Positions 18,001-26,916 of a stretch of 64,000 nucleotides of DNA are shown in pieces. A program made the position numbers and the translations under genes. Positions within the stretch are counted from its first letter, which is position 1, and each line of letters begins with the position of its first letter. The notes below the pieces were generated by a model. That model was not told the origin of the DNA, searched no databases, and worked only from the letters and a program-made list of their open reading frames with translations. Source of the DNA: Actinoplanes missouriensis 431 (GTDB taxonomy: Bacteria; Actinomycetota; Actinomycetes; Mycobacteriales; Micromonosporaceae); contig NC_017093.1 in NCBI RefSeq assembly GCF_000284295.1, positions 2,046,001-2,110,000 of the forward strand, given 5' to 3'.

Positions 18001-20024
18001 TGGACACGCCGGATTCGCCGACCACCGCGGCGGCCACCCAGGTGCTGGTGCGGGCCGGCGGCAAGGAATCGGTCCTGAAGGTGGAGGCCGAGGGCTGGGT
18101 GCGGATCCCGCCGGTCACCACGAAGCGCCTGGAGATCTCGATCGTCGGTACCTGGGCGGTGGTGGCGGACCCGCGGGGCGACTGGCCGGCGCCGGCCGGC
18201 GTCTCCGAGGTGGAGATCCCCGCTCTCAAGGACCTGATGAAACCCGCCACCGGCAGCACGCCGCTGCTGGCCCGCTGCGGCACCGGCCCGTCGGTCGTGC
18301 TGGACGGGGTGTCCTACCCGACCGCGGTCTCCGGCACGCTCGGCGACGTGCGGGCCGGCAACCGGCTCCCGGTCCGGATCTGCGACGACTTCGCCAGCCA
18401 GAACGTGCAGCTCACCGCCGGTGAGCACCGGCTGCGGACGGTGCCCTCGGCGGCCTATGTCGCGGAGTCGGCGACGCTCGTCCGGGACGGCGCCGGGACG
18501 GCCGCTCCGGCGGCCACGACGCGTACCGTCTCGGTGGTCCGCTGGGAGGCGACCGACCGTCAGGTGATGGCCGGGGCCGGCGAGGCCTCGCTGCTGGTGA
18601 TCCCGGAGAACCGGAACGCGGGCTGGACGGCCACCCTGGACGGCCGGGAGCTGCGGGCGGTCCGGGTGGACGGCTGGCAGCAGGCGTTCGTCCTGCCGGC
18701 CGGCTCCGGGGGACTGGTGAGCCTGCGGTTCACCCCGGACGGGCCGTACCGGACCGGTCTCGCGGCCGGCGCGGCGTGTGTCCTGCTGGTGGTCCTGGCC
18801 GCGGCGGCGCCGGTGCGCCGGCGGGTGGCGCCGGTCAGCGGGCCACCGGCCCGGATCTTCCGCGCGGTGCCGGGCGGGCAGTGGTGGATGCTGGTCCCGC
18901 TGCTGGCGCTGGTGTTCGCGATCGGCGGCGCGGCCGGGGTGACGTTCCTGCTCGGCGCGCTGATCGTGCGCCAGCTCTGGCCACGCGCCCTGTCCGGTCT
19001 CGCCTTCGCCGCGGCGGTGGCCGGCCTGCTGATCGCGGTCAGCGGGCGACTGCTCGGCCACGGACAGGAGTGGGCGTACGACGCGGCGGTGCAGCTGGCC
19101 ATGCTCGCGGCGATCGCCGCGGTCGCGGCCACCGCGGCGCCCACCTCGAGCCGCCGGCGACCCGATCCGGAGCCCATGGACGGTGCGGCGGACGGCGACA
19201 TCGACGAGGAGGCGCCGGTGGACGCGCACCGGGCGACGTTGGACCGGTCGGTGGGGCTCTTCCGGGCGTTCCTGGTGGAGCAGACCGACCCGGACCGGTT
19301 CTACTCGGAGCTGGCCGTCGACTCGGTACGCCAGCTCGGCTCCTACACCGACCTGGACGGCGCCCTGGTGCTGGACGTGGGCGGCGGGCCGGGCTACTTC
19401 TCGACCGAGTTCGAGAAGGCCGGCGCGCGGTATGTCGGGCTGGACCCGGCGGTCGGCGACTTCGCGGCGGCCGGCGCCGAGGTGAGCGGCATGATCCGGG
19501 GGAGTGGCACGGCACTGCCGATCCGTACCGGGTCGGTCGACGTCGCCTACTCGTCCAACGTGCTCGAACACGTACCCGATCCGGAGGCTCTGCTCGACGA
19601 GCTGGTCCGGGTGACCAAGCCGGGCGGCACGGTGTTCGTGTCGTTCACGCCGTGGCTGTCGCCGCACGGCGGGCACGAGACCGGACCCTTCTGGCACCTG
19701 CTCGGCGGGGACTGGGCGCGACGGCGGTTCGTCCGCAAGAACGGCCGGGAGCCGAAGAACCGGTACATGGAGTCGCTCTTCCCGATCAGCGCGGCGCGGA
19801 CGATGCGCTGGGCCCGCGCGGCCCGGCGCAACGGCGAGCTGACGGTGGTCGATGTCCTGCCGCGGTACCACCCGCGGTGGGCACAGTGGGTGGCCAGGGT
19901 GCCTCTGCTGCGGGAGACGCTCACGTGGAACTTCACGGTCGTGCTGCGACGCACGGGCGAACCAGTTTTAGCTGACGTTCAGGAAGATCTGGTTCAGGTC
20001 TCGCGCACCGATGTGACTCAGTAG
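15069..20024 (+). CDS. AftD-type alpha-(1->3)-arabinofuranosyltransferase fused to a SAM methyltransferase
   Basis: 1651 residues. The N terminus (GQTTFDTKLDLVENPIGF) and about the first 1360 residues match the DUF3367/AftD family: a GT-C membrane domain (about 1-440), extracytoplasmic F5/8-type carbohydrate-binding regions (about 690-820 and 920-1040) and a final membrane bundle (about 1210-1350). AftD adds alpha-1,3 branches to envelope arabinan from decaprenyl-phospho-arabinose. Without any stop the frame continues through a linker rich in Pro/Asp/Glu into a class I methyltransferase (about 1390-1651; VLDVGGGPGYFSTEF, then SNVLEHVPDPEALLDEL). An internal ATG at 19176 could also start a free methyltransferase. 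ATG at 15069 overlaps the upstream stop. Confidence 0.85.
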   Translation: MTAVLRARTTFDNARSSFWVPAGALLLVVAAFIQRPGQTTFDTKLDLVENPIGFMARALHLWNPWATSGELQQQAYGYLFPMAPFFAVGDALGIPAWITQRLWCAALFLAAYFGVLLLARALRIGNDAGRVVGAFAYAVAPRMLTEVGVLSSEMLPVAALPWVLLPLVTARRFASPRRAAALSALAVLFMGGINAAAVVMALVLPGLWLLTRRWDRQLFVLMAWWAGFVLLTTLWWIIPLLLFGQYSLPFLDFIESSATTTAVTSLFQATRGTNQWVGYIVQGEPWWPAGWSLIDNPALMVVTALVAALGLLGLGLRGLPEKRFLVIGALTGLALLTMGYVGTLDSPFAPLVRELLDGPLAPLRNVHKFEPVLRLPIALGLAYAASHAPVLPRWRIRVPAAPVVAVLLIAAAAPAWTLLLRPGPGWSSVPSYWSQATTWLADQDAQDRTLVVPGSGFSQNTWGRTVDEPIQPLAESPWSTRNQIPLGSEGNIRVMDTVEAVLAQGRGSPALADFLARSGYQYLMVRHDLDRTVSGAPPITVVRQAITNSPGLVEAATFGPRVGAGGAAPSPADAGVAVPAIEIFKVDRDVPAVSATAIAGVPVVSGGPESLLGVLEEGLIDPAQPAVLAGDQDGELAIPEAAGQPIVTDGLRRRELNIGRMRDNTSQTLTEDEKTRQGRVRSDLLPFDADGHQTVAAYQGIRAVDASSSASFADSIGASDSSALPFAALDGDTSTAWRSDPIQPGSGQWIEVQLETAQRITEVTVDFSEDLRTAAPVSYVRITTDQGIVDRPVPATAGAHKLSTLPGLTTSVRVTVLALREGYDGGVALRELGIPGVSAERGLRVPADTGTKTAPAYVFERATQDRGACYADDGVIRCDQFLARAGEEPLGVDRFFATPVNATYDLRLTARPRTGGTLPLDRDVTASASTTLTGDVTAGAHAAVDGDPSTTWLAEPNDPTPTLTLSWDKSRRIDRFRLDTPDSPTTAAATQVLVRAGGKESVLKVEAEGWVRIPPVTTKRLEISIVGTWAVVADPRGDWPAPAGVSEVEIPALKDLMKPATGSTPLLARCGTGPSVVLDGVSYPTAVSGTLGDVRAGNRLPVRICDDFASQNVQLTAGEHRLRTVPSAAYVAESATLVRDGAGTAAPAATTRTVSVVRWEATDRQVMAGAGEASLLVIPENRNAGWTATLDGRELRAVRVDGWQQAFVLPAGSGGLVSLRFTPDGPYRTGLAAGAACVLLVVLAAAAPVRRRVAPVSGPPARIFRAVPGGQWWMLVPLLALVFAIGGAAGVTFLLGALIVRQLWPRALSGLAFAAAVAGLLIAVSGRLLGHGQEWAYDAAVQLAMLAAIAAVAATAAPTSSRRRPDPEPMDGAADGDIDEEAPVDAHRATLDRSVGLFRAFLVEQTDPDRFYSELAVDSVRQLGSYTDLDGALVLDVGGGPGYFSTEFEKAGARYVGLDPAVGDFAAAGAEVSGMIRGSGTALPIRTGSVDVAYSSNVLEHVPDPEALLDELVRVTKPGGTVFVSFTPWLSPHGGHETGPFWHLLGGDWARRRFVRKNGREPKNRYMESLFPISAARTMRWARAARRNGELTVVDVLPRYHPRWAQWVARVPLLRETLTWNFTVVLRRTGEPVLADVQEDLVQVSRTDVTQ

Positions 20025-20090
20025 TAACCTTCCGCAATCTGGCAAGCCGAAACGCCTGCCGAAACCCGCTTTTTACCTCGTGGAGGCACA

Positions 20091-21149
20091 ATGAGGTCCC
20101 GCGTCCTCGGCACCGCGCTGTTTGGTCTCGGCGTCCTGGCTATAGTTTTCGCCCTCGGCCTGGCGTTCGTGGTGGCGCCCCGGGCGGCTCAGTTGCCGTA
20201 CGACATGGAGCCGACCCAGTCGGTCGCGGAGGCGCAGAACGCGACCTTCCTCCAGGTCACCAGCGGCGCCGCAAAGATCAACACCGGTAATCTCCGTTCG
20301 ACGGTGACCGTGCAGCCGGACGCGAAGGAGACCGCAGGCCTCGAGGGTGACCTCGACGGCAGCGCGCTCGTCTGGCTCGCCGGCCAGGACGTGGTCAACA
20401 CCAGCCTCAACAGCGAGCGGGTCAGCGCGTACAGCACGCGGCTCGCGGTGGACCGGGAGACCGGCGCGGCGGTGCCGTGGGACGGCGCCTGGCTCGACAC
20501 CGGCAACCAGGAGAAGATCGAGTACTCCGGCCACATGTACAAGTTCCCCTTCGGAACCGAGAAGAAGGCCTACCCGATCTACGACCGGGATATCCGTGAG
20601 GCGAAGCCGGCCGAGTTCGTGAAGACCGAGGAGATCGGTGGCCTGGAGACCTACCAGTTCACCCAGCAGATCGTGGACGGGCGTCAGCAGCTCGACCCGA
20701 CCCAGCTGAGCCTGTTGGTCGACCAGTTGCTCGGCGACACCGCGACCACCGCCGAGGTGGTTTACAGCAACACCCGGACGGTCTGGGTCGAGCCGGTCAC
20801 CGGCCAGTTCATCCGGGTCTCCGAGGAGCAGAACAAGATCCTCCGCGGCAACAACGGCCAGGAGGTCACCCTGCTCGACGCCGACTTCACCTACACCGAC
20901 GACACGGTTAACCGCTCGGTGAAGGCGGCCGAGGACAACCGGAAGAAGCTGAACCTGGTCGGTCTCTGGGGCCCGCTCGGCCTCGGTCTGCTCGGCCTGA
21001 TCCTGGCCGTGGCGGGCGTCCTCGTCGCGCTGCGCGGCGGCCGGGGCGCGTCCACGGCCGGAGTTCCGGCGCAGGGCAGCGGCGGTCACGACGACCTGGA
21101 CGACGACGGCAAGCCGGCCACGGCGGGCAGCCACCGCGCCGAGGGGTAG
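20091..21149 (+). CDS. DUF3068 / PorA-family membrane protein
   Basis: 352 residues with an N-terminal membrane segment (about 7-29), a beta-rich extracytoplasmic domain of about 270 residues and a second membrane segment at about 285-310, followed by a short disordered cytoplasmic tail. This is the DUF3068 architecture; the mycobacterial homologue (Rv0227c) lies in the aftD region. The ATG follows a GTGGAGG Shine-Dalgarno. It is separated from the arabinofuranosyltransferase by 66 bases and is followed by a strong hairpin, so it ends the transcription unit. Function not established; probably in envelope assembly. Confidence 0.8.
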   Translation: MRSRVLGTALFGLGVLAIVFALGLAFVVAPRAAQLPYDMEPTQSVAEAQNATFLQVTSGAAKINTGNLRSTVTVQPDAKETAGLEGDLDGSALVWLAGQDVVNTSLNSERVSAYSTRLAVDRETGAAVPWDGAWLDTGNQEKIEYSGHMYKFPFGTEKKAYPIYDRDIREAKPAEFVKTEEIGGLETYQFTQQIVDGRQQLDPTQLSLLVDQLLGDTATTAEVVYSNTRTVWVEPVTGQFIRVSEEQNKILRGNNGQEVTLLDADFTYTDDTVNRSVKAAEDNRKKLNLVGLWGPLGLGLLGLILAVAGVLVALRGGRGASTAGVPAQGSGGHDDLDDDGKPATAGSHRAEG

Positions 21150-21171
21150 AACCGGCGCCGGCGAGACGCTC

Positions 21172-21204
21172 CGGCCCGTGCCGTCGATGAGACGGCACGG
21201 GCCG
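21172..21204 (+). terminator. 14-bp stem-loop terminator after the DUF3068 gene
   Basis: A perfect 14-bp stem (CGGCCCGTGCCGTC / GACGGCACGGGCCG) with a five-base loop begins 23 bases after the stop. It is a typical GC-rich actinobacterial terminator without a long U tract. Confidence 0.8.
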
Positions 21205-21217
21205 TTCGCTGTCCGCA

Positions 21218-21294
21218 GCCGGGTCCGGCTCACAAACCGATCCCGCCGGGTAGTGAGCCGGGTCCGGCTCACAACCCGGTCCCGCCGGTAGTGA
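21218..21294. repeat. two tandem copies of a 38/39-bp repeat
   Basis: Two adjacent copies (21218-21256 and 21257-21294) start with GCCGGGTCCGGCTCACAA and end with GTAGTGA. They lie between the terminator hairpin and the nitrate reductase promoter. The GC-rich core is similar in style to the dispersed 47-bp family but the sequence is different. Confidence 0.75.
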
Positions 21295-21324
21295 CCTCCG
21301 GGTAATCCGGGGCGCACGTTTCCG

Positions 21325-21340
21325 TTGACGGCCCGGAAAC
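21325..21340 (+). promoter_or_regulatory. possible GlnR half-site upstream of the nitrate reductase
   Basis: TTGAC-n6-GAAAC matches one AC-n6-AAC half of the actinobacterial GlnR nitrogen-regulator site, 46 to 61 bases before the start codon. The second half-site is not convincing. An overlapping GTTTCC...GGAAAC inverted repeat (21318-21340) offers another reading. Low confidence. Confidence 0.35.
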
Positions 21341-21385
21341 CACGGCTTCCTAGCGTGAGCTGTCGGGTTGGCGAAAGGGGAGCGC

Positions 21386-24300
21386 GTGGCCGCCGATGTG
21401 ACGCAGGTGAGAACCGTGTGCGGGTATTGCGGCGTCGGCTGCGGCATCGTCCTCGACGTTGCCGGTGGCCGCGTCGTCAAGGCCGCCGGCGACAAGGCCC
21501 ACCCGGCGAACGCCGGGCGTCTCTGCACCAAGGGTGCCACCAGCGTCGAACTGCTCGCCGCGCCGGGCCGGCTGGACACGGGGCTGATCCGGCCCCGGCG
21601 CGGCGCCGGCGCCCAGGCGATCGGGGTGGACGCGGCGATCACGGAGACCGCGCGCCGGCTCCGGGCGATCATCGACGAGCACGGCCCGGACGCGTTCGCC
21701 ATGTACGTCTCCGGCCAGATGACCCTGGAGGCCCAGTACCTGGCGAACAAGCTGGTGAAGGGCTTCATCGGGACGAACAACATCGAGTCGAACTCGCGTC
21801 TCTGCATGGCCAGCGCCGGCACCGGGTACAAGCTCTCGCTCGGCTCGGACGGCCCGCCCGGCTCCTACGACGACCTGGACCACGCCGACGTCTTCCTGGT
21901 GATCGGCTCGAACATGGCGGACTGCCACCCGATCCTCTTCCTGCGGATGATGGAACGGGTCAAGGCCGGCGCCAAGCTGATCGTCGTCGACCCGCGCCGG
22001 ACCGCCACCGCCGAGAAGGCCGACCTCTTCCTGCAGATCCGGCCCGGCGCCGACCTGGCGTTCCTCAACGGGCTGCTGCATCTGGTGCCGAAGAACCAGG
22101 AGTTCATCGACGCGTACACGACGGGCTGGGAGGCCATGCCCGGCCTGCTCGCGGACTATCCGCCGGACCGGGTCGCGGAGCTGACCGGCCTCGCCGAGCA
22201 GGACATCCGGACCGCCGCGGCGTGGATCGGCGGGACCGCGAACTTCGTGACCCTGTGGACCATGGGACTCAACCAGAGCACCCACGGGACCTGGAACACC
22301 AACGCGATAGTCAACCTGCACCTCGCCACCGGCGCGATCTGCCGCACCGGCAGCGGCCCGTTCTCGCTCACCGGCCAGCCGAACGCGATGGGCGGCCGGG
22401 AGATGGGCTACATGGGACCGGGTCTGCCCGGTCAGCGGTCGGTGCTGGTCCCGGCCGACCGGGAGTTCACCGAGCGGGTCTGGGACGTGCCGGCCGGGAC
22501 GCTGCGAACCGAGGTCGGCAAGGGCACGATCGACATGTTCGAGCAGATGTCCGAGGGCCGGATCAAGGCCTGCTGGATCATCTGCACCAACCCGGTCGCC
22601 TCGGTCGGCAACCGGCGGACCGTGATCGAAGGCCTCGAACAGGCCGAACTGGTGATCACTCAGGACGCGTTCGTGGAGACCGAGACGAACGCCTACGCCG
22701 ACATCGCCCTGCCGGCGGCGATGTGGTCGGAGACCGACGGCATCATGATCAATTCCGAGCGTACGCTCACGCTCGTCCACCCGGTCGCCCAGGCGCCCGG
22801 TGAGGCGCTGCCCGACTGGCAGCTGATCGCCCGGGTCGCCGCCGAGATGGGCTATGCCGAGGCGTTCACCTACACCGGCGCCGCGGAGATCCTGGAGGAG
22901 ATCAAAACCTTCCACAACCCCCAGACCGGGTACGACCTGAGCGGCGTCACCTACGAGCGCCTGAACGACGGTCCCGTGCAGTGGCCGGCCGCGCAGGGCG
23001 GACCCGCCCGCAACCCGATCCGCTACCTCGACGCCGACCGTGGCCTGCGGTTCGCCACCCCGGACGGCCGCGCGGTTTTCCACGCCCGGCCGCACCTGGA
23101 CCCGGCCGAGATGCCCGACGACGACTTCCCGTTCGTGCTGAACACCGGCCGCCTCCAGCACCAGTGGCACACGATGACCAAGACCGGGAAGATCGCCAAG
23201 CTGACCCGGCTCAACCCGAACCCGTTCGTCGAGATCCACCCGGACGACGCCGAGTGGTTCGGCATCGCCGAGGGCGACCAGGTGGAGATCGCCTCCCGCC
23301 GCGGCCGGGCCGTGCTGCCGGCCGTGCTCACCGACCGGGTCGCGCCCGGCACCTGCTTCGCGCCGATCCACTGGAACGACCTGTTCGGCGAATACGTCAG
23401 CGTCAACGCCGTGACCAGCGACGCGGTCGACCCGCTCTCGTTCCAGCCCGAGCTCAAGGTCTGCGCGGTCGCGCTCACCAAGGTCGCCTCACCGGCGCCG
23501 GTCGTCCCTTCCGGACCGGCCGTCCTCGCCGCGGAGATCGTCCCGGCCGGGCTGCACGAGATGCTCGGCCTGGACCCGGCGCCGCCGGTGCTCGGCGACG
23601 ACCAGAAGCGCTACCTCGCCGGGTTCCTGGCGGGCGTGCCGGCCGGACGGGCGCTGCCGCCGGTCCTGCCGGAGAACGCGCCGTTCGACCGCGGGACGGC
23701 CATGTGGGTGAACGGGCTGATGGCTGCTGCTTCCCCCGTACTCGGGAAGGCCCTTGAATCGGAGAAGGCGTCGGAGACGGGACGGCTGCAGATCCTGTGG
23801 GCGTCGCAGACCGGCAACGCCGAGGAGTTCGCGCGCGGGCTGGCGGCGCGGCTGGCCACGACCGGGCGGCGGATCAGCGTGCTCGGGATGGACTCGGACG
23901 CCGCCGAGCTGCTCGAACCCGGCGCTGACCTGCTGCTGGTGACCAGCACGTTCGGCGACGGTGACGCGCCGGACAACGGCGCCGCGTTCTGGCAGTCGCT
24001 GGCCGGGGACGCCGCGCCCCGGCTCGACGGACGCCGGTACGCGGTGCTGGCGTTCGGTGACTCCAGTTACGACGACTTCTGCGGGCACGGCCGGCGCCTG
24101 GACGAGCGCCTGGCCGAGCTGGGCGCCGTCCGGCTGGCGCCGCGAGTCGACTGCGAGCCCGATTTCGAGGACACCGCGACCGGTTGGCTGGAGGCGGTCG
24201 CGGCCGCGCTGACCGCGCCGCCGCCCGTCGTGCCGACCAAGTCGTCCCCGCTGACCACCACGCTCACCGGGAATCGCCTGCTCAGCCTCCCCGGCTCGGC

Positions 24301-25333
24301 GAAGGAGGTGCGGCGGTTCACGTTCGAGACCGAGGGGCGGCTGGAGTACCAGGCCGGTGACGCCCTCGGCGTGTGGCCCGTCAACTGCCCGGATCTGGTC
24401 ACCGAGTGGCTGTCCCTGACCGGCCTGGACGGCGCCGCCGACGTCGAGATCGACAAGCTCGGGACGATGCCGCTGGCCGAGGCGCTGTCCCGGCACCTCG
24501 ACATCACCCGGATCACCAGCGACCTGCTGCGGTTCACCGCCGAGCGCACCGGCGCCGCGCACCTGAAGACCCTGCTGCGCCCGGACAACAAGGGTGAGCT
24601 GGCCAAGTGGGCGTGGGGCAGACAGGCCCCGGACCTGCTCGCCGAGCACCCGGTCAAGGCCACCGCGCAGGAGTGGCTCGGCGTGCTCAAGCGCCTGCAG
24701 CCGCGACTGTATTCGATCAGCTCGACGCCGCTCGTCGACCCGTCCGCGGTCAGCCTGACTGTCTCCGTGGTTCGGTACGGGCGTCGCAAGGGCGTCTGCT
24801 CCACCCACCTGGCGGACGCTCCCGACGGTGCCGAAATCCCGGTGTTCGTGCAGCGTGCGCCGCACTTCCGGCCGCCCGCTGATCCATCCGTACCGATGAT
24901 CATGGTGGGTCCGGGCACCGGGGTCGCGCCCTTTCTGGGCTTCCTGGAGGAGCGCCGGGCGACCGGCGCGACCGGCGCGAACTGGCTGTTCTTCGGCGAG
25001 CAGCGGCGGGCGACCGATTTCTACTACGAGGAGGAGCTCACCGCCCTGCACCGGGCGGGCACGCTCAGCCGACTCGACCTGGCCTTCTCCCGGGACCAGC
25101 GCACCAAGATCTACGTCCAGGACCGGATGCGGGAGCACGGCGCCCAGCTCTGGACGTGGCTGCGCGACGGCGCCCACCTCTACGTCTGCGGCGACGCCAG
25201 CCGGATGGCCCGCGACGTGGACCAGGCGCTGCACGACATCGCCGTCAACCACGGCCGCCTCACGCCGGAGGCGGCGACCGCCTATCTGAAGCAGCTGGCG
25301 GCGGAGAAGCGGTACGTCCGGGACGTCTACTGA
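21386..25333 (+). CDS. assimilatory nitrate reductase fused to CysJ-like NADPH flavoprotein
   Basis: 1315 residues. The N-terminal [4Fe-4S] site has CGYCGVGC and a later LCTKG cysteine, followed by the molybdopterin-bisMGD oxidoreductase domains (about 50-520) and the dinucleotide-binding domain (about 560-700). After a linker come flavodoxin (from about 801, [12 protein letters not shown]), a cytochrome P450 reductase-like FAD domain (about 900-1150; RLYSISS) and a NADPH domain ([12 protein letters not shown], then [13 protein letters not shown]). One chain can thus carry electrons NADPH-FAD-FMN-FeS-Mo and reduce nitrate to nitrite without separate ferredoxin. GTG at 21386 follows GAAAGGGGA at good spacing; the upstream TTG does not. 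Confidence 0.9.
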   Translation: MAADVTQVRTVCGYCGVGCGIVLDVAGGRVVKAAGDKAHPANAGRLCTKGATSVELLAAPGRLDTGLIRPRRGAGAQAIGVDAAITETARRLRAIIDEHGPDAFAMYVSGQMTLEAQYLANKLVKGFIGTNNIESNSRLCMASAGTGYKLSLGSDGPPGSYDDLDHADVFLVIGSNMADCHPILFLRMMERVKAGAKLIVVDPRRTATAEKADLFLQIRPGADLAFLNGLLHLVPKNQEFIDAYTTGWEAMPGLLADYPPDRVAELTGLAEQDIRTAAAWIGGTANFVTLWTMGLNQSTHGTWNTNAIVNLHLATGAICRTGSGPFSLTGQPNAMGGREMGYMGPGLPGQRSVLVPADREFTERVWDVPAGTLRTEVGKGTIDMFEQMSEGRIKACWIICTNPVASVGNRRTVIEGLEQAELVITQDAFVETETNAYADIALPAAMWSETDGIMINSERTLTLVHPVAQAPGEALPDWQLIARVAAEMGYAEAFTYTGAAEILEEIKTFHNPQTGYDLSGVTYERLNDGPVQWPAAQGGPARNPIRYLDADRGLRFATPDGRAVFHARPHLDPAEMPDDDFPFVLNTGRLQHQWHTMTKTGKIAKLTRLNPNPFVEIHPDDAEWFGIAEGDQVEIASRRGRAVLPAVLTDRVAPGTCFAPIHWNDLFGEYVSVNAVTSDAVDPLSFQPELKVCAVALTKVASPAPVVPSGPAVLAAEIVPAGLHEMLGLDPAPPVLGDDQKRYLAGFLAGVPAGRALPPVLPENAPFDRGTAMWVNGLMAAASPVLGKALESEKASETGRLQILWASQTGNAEEFARGLAARLATTGRRISVLGMDSDAAELLEPGADLLLVTSTFGDGDAPDNGAAFWQSLAGDAAPRLDGRRYAVLAFGDSSYDDFCGHGRRLDERLAELGAVRLAPRVDCEPDFEDTATGWLEAVAAALTAPPPVVPTKSSPLTTTLTGNRLLSLPGSAKEVRRFTFETEGRLEYQAGDALGVWPVNCPDLVTEWLSLTGLDGAADVEIDKLGTMPLAEALSRHLDITRITSDLLRFTAERTGAAHLKTLLRPDNKGELAKWAWGRQAPDLLAEHPVKATAQEWLGVLKRLQPRLYSISSTPLVDPSAVSLTVSVVRYGRRKGVCSTHLADAPDGAEIPVFVQRAPHFRPPADPSVPMIMVGPGTGVAPFLGFLEERRATGATGANWLFFGEQRRATDFYYEEELTALHRAGTLSRLDLAFSRDQRTKIYVQDRMREHGAQLWTWLRDGAHLYVCGDASRMARDVDQALHDIAVNHGRLTPEAATAYLKQLAAEKRYVRDVY

Positions 25334-25437
25334 CTGATCGTGGTGGCCGTTGGCGGCGTGCAGCGGGCCAGGTTCTCCGGCGTGCGGAGCTGCTCCCCGT
25401 CGCGCTCGGTGAGGCCGCGGAGCCTACCGTGGACCAT

Positions 25438-26223
25438 ATGACCAGCTTCCATGAGTTGCATAAGTCGGGCACCTTCATCATCCCCAACCCGTGGGACGTC
25501 GGCTCCGCCCGGCTCCTGGAGAGCTACGGCTTCCCGGCGCTCGCGACCACATCCTCCGGGCTGGCCGCCTCGCTCGGCAAACTCGACCAGCAGGTCACCC
25601 GCGACGAGCTCGTCACGCACGTGGCGGCGCTGACCGCCGCCGTGCGGATCCCGGTGAACGTCGACGCCGAACGCTGCTTCGCCGACACCACCGACGGCAT
25701 CGCCGAAACCGTCGACCTGCTCGCCGCCGCCGGCGCCGCCGGCATCTCGATCGAGGACTACGACCCGGCAGCCGGCCGGATCGAACCCCTGGACACCGGC
25801 GCCGAGCGGGTCGCCGCAGCCGCCCGGGCCGCCGCCCGGCACGGCATCGTGCTCACCGCCCGCGCCGAGAACCACCTGTACGGGCACGACGACCTCGACG
25901 ACACGATCACCCGGCTGCGGGCGTACCGGGAGGCCGGCGCCGACGTGGTCTACGCGCCCGGCCTGCGTGCGGCCGAGGACATCGCCCGGGTGGTGCAGTC
26001 CGTGGACGCGCCGGTCAACGTGCTCGCCCTGGCCGGCGGGCTCAGCGTCCCCGAGCTGGCGGAACTGGGCGTCCGCCGGGTCTCGCTCGGCGGCGGGCTG
26101 GCCTGGGTGGCGTACGGCGCGTTGCGCGACGCCGCCCGCGAGCTGCTCGACACCGGCACCACCACGTTCAAGTCCCGCTCGCTGCCCGAGGAAGACCTGG
26201 AGAAGGCGTTCCGCCGCGACTGA
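25438..26223 (+). CDS. isocitrate lyase / PEP mutase family protein
   Basis: 261 residues forming a TIM-barrel lyase of the PEP mutase/isocitrate lyase superfamily. Family landmarks are NPWDVGSARLLE near the N terminus, NVDAERCFAD (metal/substrate loop), GISIEDYDP and RAENHLYGHDD. These proteins cleave or form C-C bonds next to a carboxylate (oxaloacetate decarboxylase, methylisocitrate lyase-like); the substrate here is not assignable. The ATG at 25438 is supported by alignment with the expected family N terminus. The open frame extends far upstream but reads through the nitrate reductase gene in another frame. Probably monocistronic. Confidence 0.85.
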   Translation: MTSFHELHKSGTFIIPNPWDVGSARLLESYGFPALATTSSGLAASLGKLDQQVTRDELVTHVAALTAAVRIPVNVDAERCFADTTDGIAETVDLLAAAGAAGISIEDYDPAAGRIEPLDTGAERVAAAARAAARHGIVLTARAENHLYGHDDLDDTITRLRAYREAGADVVYAPGLRAAEDIARVVQSVDAPVNVLALAGGLSVPELAELGVRRVSLGGGLAWVAYGALRDAARELLDTGTTTFKSRSLPEEDLEKAFRRD

Positions 26224-26370
26224 TTGTCGCCCGGAAATCCGGTCTCGCCGTGATCTTCGCGGGCCCGGCTTGACACCGGGCCGCCGGGCGCGGATTCTTG
26301 CCCCTCCGGCGTGTTGACCTGCGGTTTCGTGGCCAGCTGAGCATGCCGGGCGAGCATGACGGAGGGCCTC

Positions 26371-26661
26371 ATGGAACTGCACCCGGACGATCACGACGCG
26401 TTGCTGAACGGCAGCTCGGCGGTGGAGATGTGGCGGCGCAGCGAGCACGCCACGGAGGTCGCCGCTGAGCTGATGCGGCTGCACGGCGGGACGGTGCCGA
26501 TGAGTGAGCTGCTCTGGCTGGGCGCGGAGTCGTTCCTGCCTCGCCAGTGGCAGGCCGGGCGGGCAGCCGAGCCCCGGGAGGCGGCGGCCGAGGTGTACGA
26601 CAGGTGGCGCCGCATCGAGCAGCGCCGCCTGCAGCGCCGCCAGCAGCCCCCCGCGTGTTGA
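26371..26661 (+). CDS. small hypothetical protein
   Basis: 96 residues, mostly helical and charged (MELHPDDHDALLNGSSAVEMW at the start, an Arg/Gln-rich tail at the end). No family recognised. The ATG at 26371 has GGAGGG four bases upstream, slightly close; an in-frame ATG at 26356 would add five residues. Codon usage fits a real gene with GC-rich third positions. It stands alone before a repeat-rich spacer. Confidence 0.55.
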   Translation: MELHPDDHDALLNGSSAVEMWRRSEHATEVAAELMRLHGGTVPMSELLWLGAESFLPRQWQAGRAAEPREAAAEVYDRWRRIEQRRLQRRQQPPAC

Positions 26662-26710
26662 GTTGAGGCGCGGAGCGCGCCCGATTTCCCCACGCAGGCC
26701 GAACGCACTG

Positions 26711-26890
26711 CGCGCCGGCCGGTCCGGCTGGTGCGCAGTGTTGCTGCGATCGCGCTGAGCGCCGGCCGGTCCGGCCGGTGGTGAGCGCGACTGCGACTGC
26801 CCTCACCACCAGCCGGTCCGGCTGGTTCCGAGTGCACCTGCACCAGCACTGAGCGCCGGCCGGACCAGCCGGCGCTCGGTGCGGTCACGC
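26711..26890. repeat. intergenic array of ~47-bp repeat units
   Basis: Four imperfect units, 46 to 48 bp each, begin GCGCCGGCCGGTCCGGCTGG or variants; the last two contain inverted or complementary versions. They fill the 255-base spacer between the small hypothetical gene and the serine hydrolase. Related units occur at 51.1 kb and, more diverged, at 3.6 kb. No reading frame is preserved. Confidence 0.75.
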
Positions 26891-26916
26891 TGGGTGCCTA
26901 CCGAACCCCGTACCCG

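Noticed and set aside
16590..19871. A 1093-residue open frame on the minus strand opposite the aftD-type gene
   Set aside because: It is rich in Arg, Pro and Gly with no family motif and mirrors the GC-rich codon pattern of the plus-strand gene, whose domains are clear.
26711..26890. Repeat array considered as CRISPR
   Set aside because: Units are contiguous, imperfect and include inverted copies; there are no unique spacers of constant length and no cas genes.
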